Source of the DNA: Acidaminococcus fermentans DSM 20731 | Lineage (GTDB): Bacteria > Bacillota > Negativicutes > Acidaminococcales > Acidaminococcaceae | NCBI RefSeq assembly: GCF_000025305.1 | Contig: NC_013740.1 | Coordinates: 1,922,001-1,986,000, forward strand | Direction of reading: 5' to 3' | Length of the DNA stretch: 64,000 nucleotides | Shown here: positions 60,899 through 64,000 of the stretch, piece by piece | Position numbering within the stretch: position 1 is the stretch's first letter | How the letters are laid out: every line of letters starts with the position of its first letter | Translations under genes and position numbers: made by a program | Notes under the pieces: model-generated | The model's input: only the letters and a program-made list of their open reading frames with translations | What the model was told of the DNA's origin: nothing | Databases searched by the model: none

Positions 60899-60924
60899 GG
60901 GGGTGTGAAAAGATTCACACCCCC
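60899..60924 (-). terminator. Terminator downstream of the flavin reductase-like gene
   Basis: GGGGGTGTGAA/TTCACACCCCC stem followed on the minus strand by AAATTTTC. It belongs to the TGTGAA-core hairpin group. Confidence 0.6.
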
Positions 60925-60928
60925 GGTC

Positions 60929-61078
60929 CACGGGTCGCGAGTCACGGGTCGCGAGCCTGGACGTTCAACCTGCTTATTCTTTTTTCTATTGGATGATATG
61001 AGAAAATCCACTTGAATCTGAAAAACCGAATCTTCAATCTGTACCAACAATCCCGCGACTCACGACCCGCGACCCGTG
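60929..61078. repeat. 150-bp element with long inverted terminal repeats
   Basis: The arms start CACGGGTCGCG on both ends and continue with GGGTCGCGAG/GTGAGTCGCGG-type subrepeats. The AT-rich centre of about 95 bp shows no frame. It fills the gap between the flavin reductase-like gene and its terminator. Confidence 0.6.
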
Positions 61079-61088
61079 CCCGAAAAAA

Positions 61089-61655
61089 TTATTTTATTTC
61101 TCCCGGCGCTTTCGTGTGGGCAAACGCTTTCCCCACGGCCTGTTCCGCCACAAGGTAGGTGTGGTTCACCGGATCCAGCACCAGGGGCCGGAGCTTGGCC
61201 GGGTCGATCTTCCCATCCGTCAGGATGCTTTCGTCGGCACTCACGTTGAGAATTTCCCCCACCAGCCGTTCATTTTCCTCGTCATAGCTCTTTACCCGGC
61301 ATTCCAGCACCATGGGCAGTTCGGCGATGACCGGAGCATTCACCCGGCTGGATTTTTCCGTATGGAACCCGGCCCGGGCCACTTTGTCGGGAACCTGGTT
61401 CCCGGAAACCAGTCCCAGGTAATCACAGGCCGCCAACTGGTCCACCGTGGCCATGCTCACGGTAAAAGCCCCGGTCTTTTTCAGGTTGGCCACGGTTTTG
61501 TGGGTCCGGGCCAGACAGAAGGAAATCTCCGTATCATTGCTGATGCCGCCCCAGGCTGCATTCATCACATCCGGGTTCCCCTGTTCGTCATAGGTCCCGA
61601 TCATATACACCGGCTGAGGATAGGTCAGCGGTTTTGCTCCAAAATCTTTCCGCAT
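61089..61655 (-). CDS. Flavin reductase-like domain protein
   Basis: This 188-residue FMN-binding split-barrel protein has the AKPLTYPQPVYMIGTYDEQG start and the DVMNAAWGGISND and ARTHKTVANLKKTGAFTVSM FMN-contact segments, with NHTYLVAEQAVGKAF at the end. Members bind FMN and may act as flavin or hydroperoxide reductases or flavoredoxin-like electron carriers in anaerobes. ATG 61655 is chosen over a GTG embedded in the AAGGAG site. It is monocistronic. Confidence 0.85.
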   Translation of the reverse strand: MRKDFGAKPLTYPQPVYMIGTYDEQGNPDVMNAAWGGISNDTEISFCLARTHKTVANLKKTGAFTVSMATVDQLAACDYLGLVSGNQVPDKVARAGFHTEKSSRVNAPVIAELPMVLECRVKSYDEENERLVGEILNVSADESILTDGKIDPAKLRPLVLDPVNHTYLVAEQAVGKAFAHTKAPGEIK

Positions 61656-61693
61656 GGGAATCACACTCCTTTGGTCCCATTATACCACAACTG

Positions 61694-62659
61694 TCACTTT
61701 TTCCGGCACAGGAGCCACAGGAAGTAAGGAGCTCCGAACAGGGCGGTGACGATGCCCACCCGAATCTCTCCTCCAGGGAGCAGCAGCCGTCCCAGGGTAT
61801 CGCAGAACACCAGGAAAATTCCTCCCCCCAGGGCGCTGAGGGGCAGCAGGGAGCGGTGGTCCGGCCCGGTAAGGAGACGCAGGCAATGGGGCACCAGAAG
61901 CCCCACAAAGCCGATGTTCCCCCCGGCACAGACCGCAAGCCCCATGAGCAGGGAGAGCCAGCCCAGAAACAGCTTCCGCCAGAAAGGGGCATCCATCCCC
62001 AGGGACAGGGCCTGCTCCTCCCCCAGGCTCAGCACGTTCAGCTGCCGGCCCCAGAGGCAGAGGATCCCCAGCACCCCAAAAAGCGGCGGCAGCAGCCATC
62101 TGACCTGCTGCCAGGTGCCCACCCCCAGGTTCCCCAGGGTCCAGAAAAAATACTGGCGCATGACGGCGTCGGGAGCAAAGCTCAGCAGGCCGGAAGTCAG
62201 AGCCCCGCAGAACAGGCTCACCGCCACCCCGGAGAGAAGCAGCTTCACCCGGTCATGGCCCCGGCTGCCCAGAATGCCCACCAGCAGGGAGGCCAGGGCC
62301 GCTCCGGCAAAAGCCCCCAGGGGCAGGAACCAGTAGACTTTCTGGGGCAGCCCGGTGAGCAGCAGCAGGACCGCCCCCAGGGAAGCGCCTCCGGTGACCC
62401 CCAGGATCCCCGGGTCCGCCAGAGGATTCCCGAAGATGCCCTGGAGCGCCGTCCCGGAGGCCCCCAGGGCCGCGCCCGTTCCCAGCCCCAGCAAAAGCCG
62501 GGGCAGCCGGAGATTCCACAGCACATTCACTTCCAGAGGGGTCCAGCCTCCCTGGAACAGCCCCAGGGGAGACACGGGCACCTGGCCGCTGAACAGGGCC
62601 AGGAGGCAGACCGGCACCAGCAGCAGGGCCAGCCGGATGCCCCATTTTTTTGCTTTCAT
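61694..62659 (-). CDS. FecCD/BtuC family iron-chelate or cobalamin ABC permease
   Basis: The 321-residue permease has nine to ten predicted helices: RLPRLLLGLGTGAALGASGT and LQGIFGNPLADPGILGVTGG near the N-terminus, and GNIGFVGLLVPHCLRLLTGP with the DxxGR variant CDTLGRLLLPGGEIRVGIVT at the end. The EAA-equivalent loop for the ATPase is present. The sequence is very GC-rich. No binding protein or ATPase gene is adjacent in the window (tRNAs upstream, flavin reductase-like gene downstream), so it must pair with subunits encoded elsewhere or be an orphan. Confidence 0.9.
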   Translation of the reverse strand: MKAKKWGIRLALLLVPVCLLALFSGQVPVSPLGLFQGGWTPLEVNVLWNLRLPRLLLGLGTGAALGASGTALQGIFGNPLADPGILGVTGGASLGAVLLLLTGLPQKVYWFLPLGAFAGAALASLLVGILGSRGHDRVKLLLSGVAVSLFCGALTSGLLSFAPDAVMRQYFFWTLGNLGVGTWQQVRWLLPPLFGVLGILCLWGRQLNVLSLGEEQALSLGMDAPFWRKLFLGWLSLLMGLAVCAGGNIGFVGLLVPHCLRLLTGPDHRSLLPLSALGGGIFLVFCDTLGRLLLPGGEIRVGIVTALFGAPYFLWLLCRKK

Positions 62660-62689
62660 AACGGTTTTCCTTCTTTCCGGCAAACAAAA

Positions 62690-62712
62690 AAGACGTTCCC
62701 AACGGGAGCGTC
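62690..62712 (-). terminator. Terminator after tRNA-Glu
   Basis: GACG-CTC-CC-GTT-GG-GAA-CGTC hairpin followed by TTTTTTG on the minus strand. Confidence 0.65.
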
Positions 62713-62781
62713 CTGTGTTTTATATAATGCAGTTCCATCCTCACGAGTGCATGGCCCATAGGGGATTCCCACGTATTGACC

Positions 62782-62856
62782 TGGTAGCGCCAACGAGAAT
62801 CGAACTCGTGATTTCGCCTTGAGAGGGCGACGTCTTAGCCGCTTGACCATGGCGCC
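62782..62856 (-). tRNA. tRNA-Glu (CUC)
   Basis: 75 nt with encoded CCA; acceptor GGCGCCA/TGGCGCT (G1-U72), anticodon stem TCGCC/GGCGA around CTCTCAA, giving anticodon CUC, T-arm with GTTCGATTC. Confidence 0.9.
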
Positions 62857-62868
62857 AAGATAAAAAAA

Positions 62869-62942
62869 TGGCTCCGGGACTAGGGCTCGAACCCAGACTA
62901 GAAGATCCAGAATCTCCTGTGCTACCATTACACCATCCCGGA
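62869..62942 (-). tRNA. tRNA-Gln (CUG), copy 1
   Basis: 74 nt with encoded CCA; acceptor TCCGGGA/TCCCGGA, anticodon loop TTCTGGA, T-arm GGTTCGAGCCC. Identical to the copy at 63054-63127. Confidence 0.92.
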
Positions 62943-63011
62943 AGAAAGCTTACTCGATTATTATAGCATACCCGAAAGAAATTGCAAGGATTTTTTTCAA
63001 TTTCCAAAAAG

Positions 63012-63043
63012 AAAACCACCGCTTCCGCAGTGGTCGGTTTCTG
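63012..63043 (-). terminator. Hairpin between the two tRNA-Gln genes
   Basis: ACCACTGC-GGAA-GCGGTGGT followed by TTTCTTTTTG on the minus strand, so each tRNA-Gln is probably a separate transcript end. Confidence 0.7.
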
Positions 63044-63053
63044 AATAAAAAAA

Positions 63054-63127
63054 TGGCTCCGGGACTAGGGCTCGAACCCAGACTAGAAGATCCAGAATCT
63101 CCTGTGCTACCATTACACCATCCCGGA
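63054..63127 (-). tRNA. tRNA-Gln (CUG), copy 2
   Basis: Same 74-nt sequence as the copy at 62869-62942, including the CCA and the few flanking A residues, indicating a recent tandem duplication. Confidence 0.92.
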
Positions 63128-63233
63128 GTAATTCTCTTTGCTCTCTCAAAGAGTACTTTCTTAGTATACGACGGAGAGCAAAAAAATGCAAGGGATTTTT
63201 TGCTGTTTTTCAATTTTTTATCTGAAAAACTTT

Positions 63234-63980
63234 TCAATCCAAAATCTTCTCCGGCCGGAAATCCAGGTAATCTCCGGATACCAGTCGGTACCGGATGCCG
63301 TTGTGGAGACCCAGGATGCTGTCCTGGAACTGGCCTTCTCCGTGGCAGTGGGCGTAAATCACCTGCTCCGCCCCGTACTCTTCGGCCATCCGGGTAAAGA
63401 CGCTGTCCTCTTCCAGGATGTTGGTGGGCGGATAGTGGAGGAATACCAGGAACTTCCGGTATCCGGCTTCCCGGGCTTTCCGGAAGGAATCCTCCAGACG
63501 GATGGCTTCCCGGCGGACCAGTTTTTGGGCGTGTTTCTCCGCCTCCTGGTCCCAGCTGAGCACCTCCCCCGTATACCGGTTGATCAGGAAGGGGCCTTCA
63601 AAGGTGAATCCCTTGGTCCCCACCAGGGCGTAATCCCGATAGACGGCAAAGTTGTTCTGGAGGAAGAACAGTTTCCCCCGGTATGCCGCATTCAGGGCTT
63701 CGGTTTTCTGGGCTTCCCAGAACATGTCATGATTCCCCCGGAGAAGGATCTTCCGGCCCGGCAGCCGGGCGATGAAATCCAGATCCTCCCGGCACTGGGA
63801 CATCTTCCGCCCCCAGGAATGGTCCCCCAGGAGCACCAGGGTATCCTCCGGTTTCACCAGTTCCTGGCAGTTCTTCCAGATTTTTTCTTCGTGGCGGACC
63901 CAGACGGGCCCCATGGCGTCCATGGACTTCTCCGGCCGCTGAAAAGCCAGATGAAGGTCCCCAAGGGCAAACAGTGCCAT
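63234..63980 (-). CDS. Calcineurin-like metallophosphoesterase
   Basis: The 248-residue phosphoesterase carries the five metal-site blocks in order: GDLHLAF (near 7), LLGDHSW (near 51), LRGNHDMF (near 82), FLHYPPTN (near 182) and AHCHGEG (near 211). It is a YkuE/MPP-type cytoplasmic enzyme of unknown substrate. The ATG at 63980 follows AAGGAGGTG by 7 bases. The next gene upstream is outside the window. Confidence 0.88.
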   Translation of the reverse strand: MALFALGDLHLAFQRPEKSMDAMGPVWVRHEEKIWKNCQELVKPEDTLVLLGDHSWGRKMSQCREDLDFIARLPGRKILLRGNHDMFWEAQKTEALNAAYRGKLFFLQNNFAVYRDYALVGTKGFTFEGPFLINRYTGEVLSWDQEAEKHAQKLVRREAIRLEDSFRKAREAGYRKFLVFLHYPPTNILEEDSVFTRMAEEYGAEQVIYAHCHGEGQFQDSILGLHNGIRYRLVSGDYLDFRPEKILD

Positions 63981-64000
63981 CCGTCCCACCTCCTTTTCCC

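Overview
The window is about 64 kb of a GC-rich chromosome from an anaerobic, Gram-negative-walled Firmicute. Negativicutes are likely, with Acidaminococcus the best guess. The gene content is clostridial in style: GatCAB amidotransferase, a T-box in front of glyQS, a CcpN-PSRP pair and an abundant glutamate dehydrogenase. A complete two-partner secretion locus, with an outer-membrane TpsB pore, shows that the cell has an outer membrane. The genus is inferred; no rRNA is present.

Layout. 1-8.2 kb: an AEC transporter end, SDR and GNAT genes, a flavodoxin-ferredoxin fusion, a nitroreductase, an exported protein, and a UxaA-type dehydratase pair with a dicarboxylate-type symporter and a divergent LysR regulator. 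8.3-13.5 kb: a TetR-YfcC-PepD peptide/amino-acid unit, a divergent EamA exporter and the niacin regulator NiaR. 13.6-26.9 kb: murI with a structured leader, gdhA, an HD protein, a QueG-like protein, an SGNH hydrolase, gatCAB, a trans-sulfuration enzyme, and a malate/tartrate dehydrogenase with its divergent LysR.

27-49.8 kb is an accessory, locally AT-rich island. On the minus strand it holds tpsB, a very long tpsA (hemagglutinin/CdiA-like) split by one frameshift, and a 4-TM immunity gene. After these come an IS21-family element with a perfect 6-bp target duplication and four further start-less tpsA 3' cassettes. Each cassette carries a different C-terminal toxin and a different adjacent immunity candidate. 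The last cassette is joined through a short microhomology to a copy of the tpsB promoter and 5' end. Between cassettes 1 and 2 lies a hairpin-rich non-coding segment with a 22-codon hydrophobic type I toxin, its antisense antitoxin RNA, and an orphan second antitoxin unit. The island reads as a polymorphic-toxin repertoire that changes by swapping 3' ends.

49.8-64 kb returns to core functions: glyQS behind an unusually short glycine T-box, a CAU tRNA, rpoD, dnaG, a ppsR (non-AUG start) - ccpN - ppsA carbon-switch cluster, a flavin reductase-like protein, a FecCD permease, three tRNAs (one Glu, two identical Gln) and a metallophosphoesterase. Nearly all genes lie on the minus strand. Stable bidirectional hairpins, several sharing a TGTGAAAA core, separate the transcription units.
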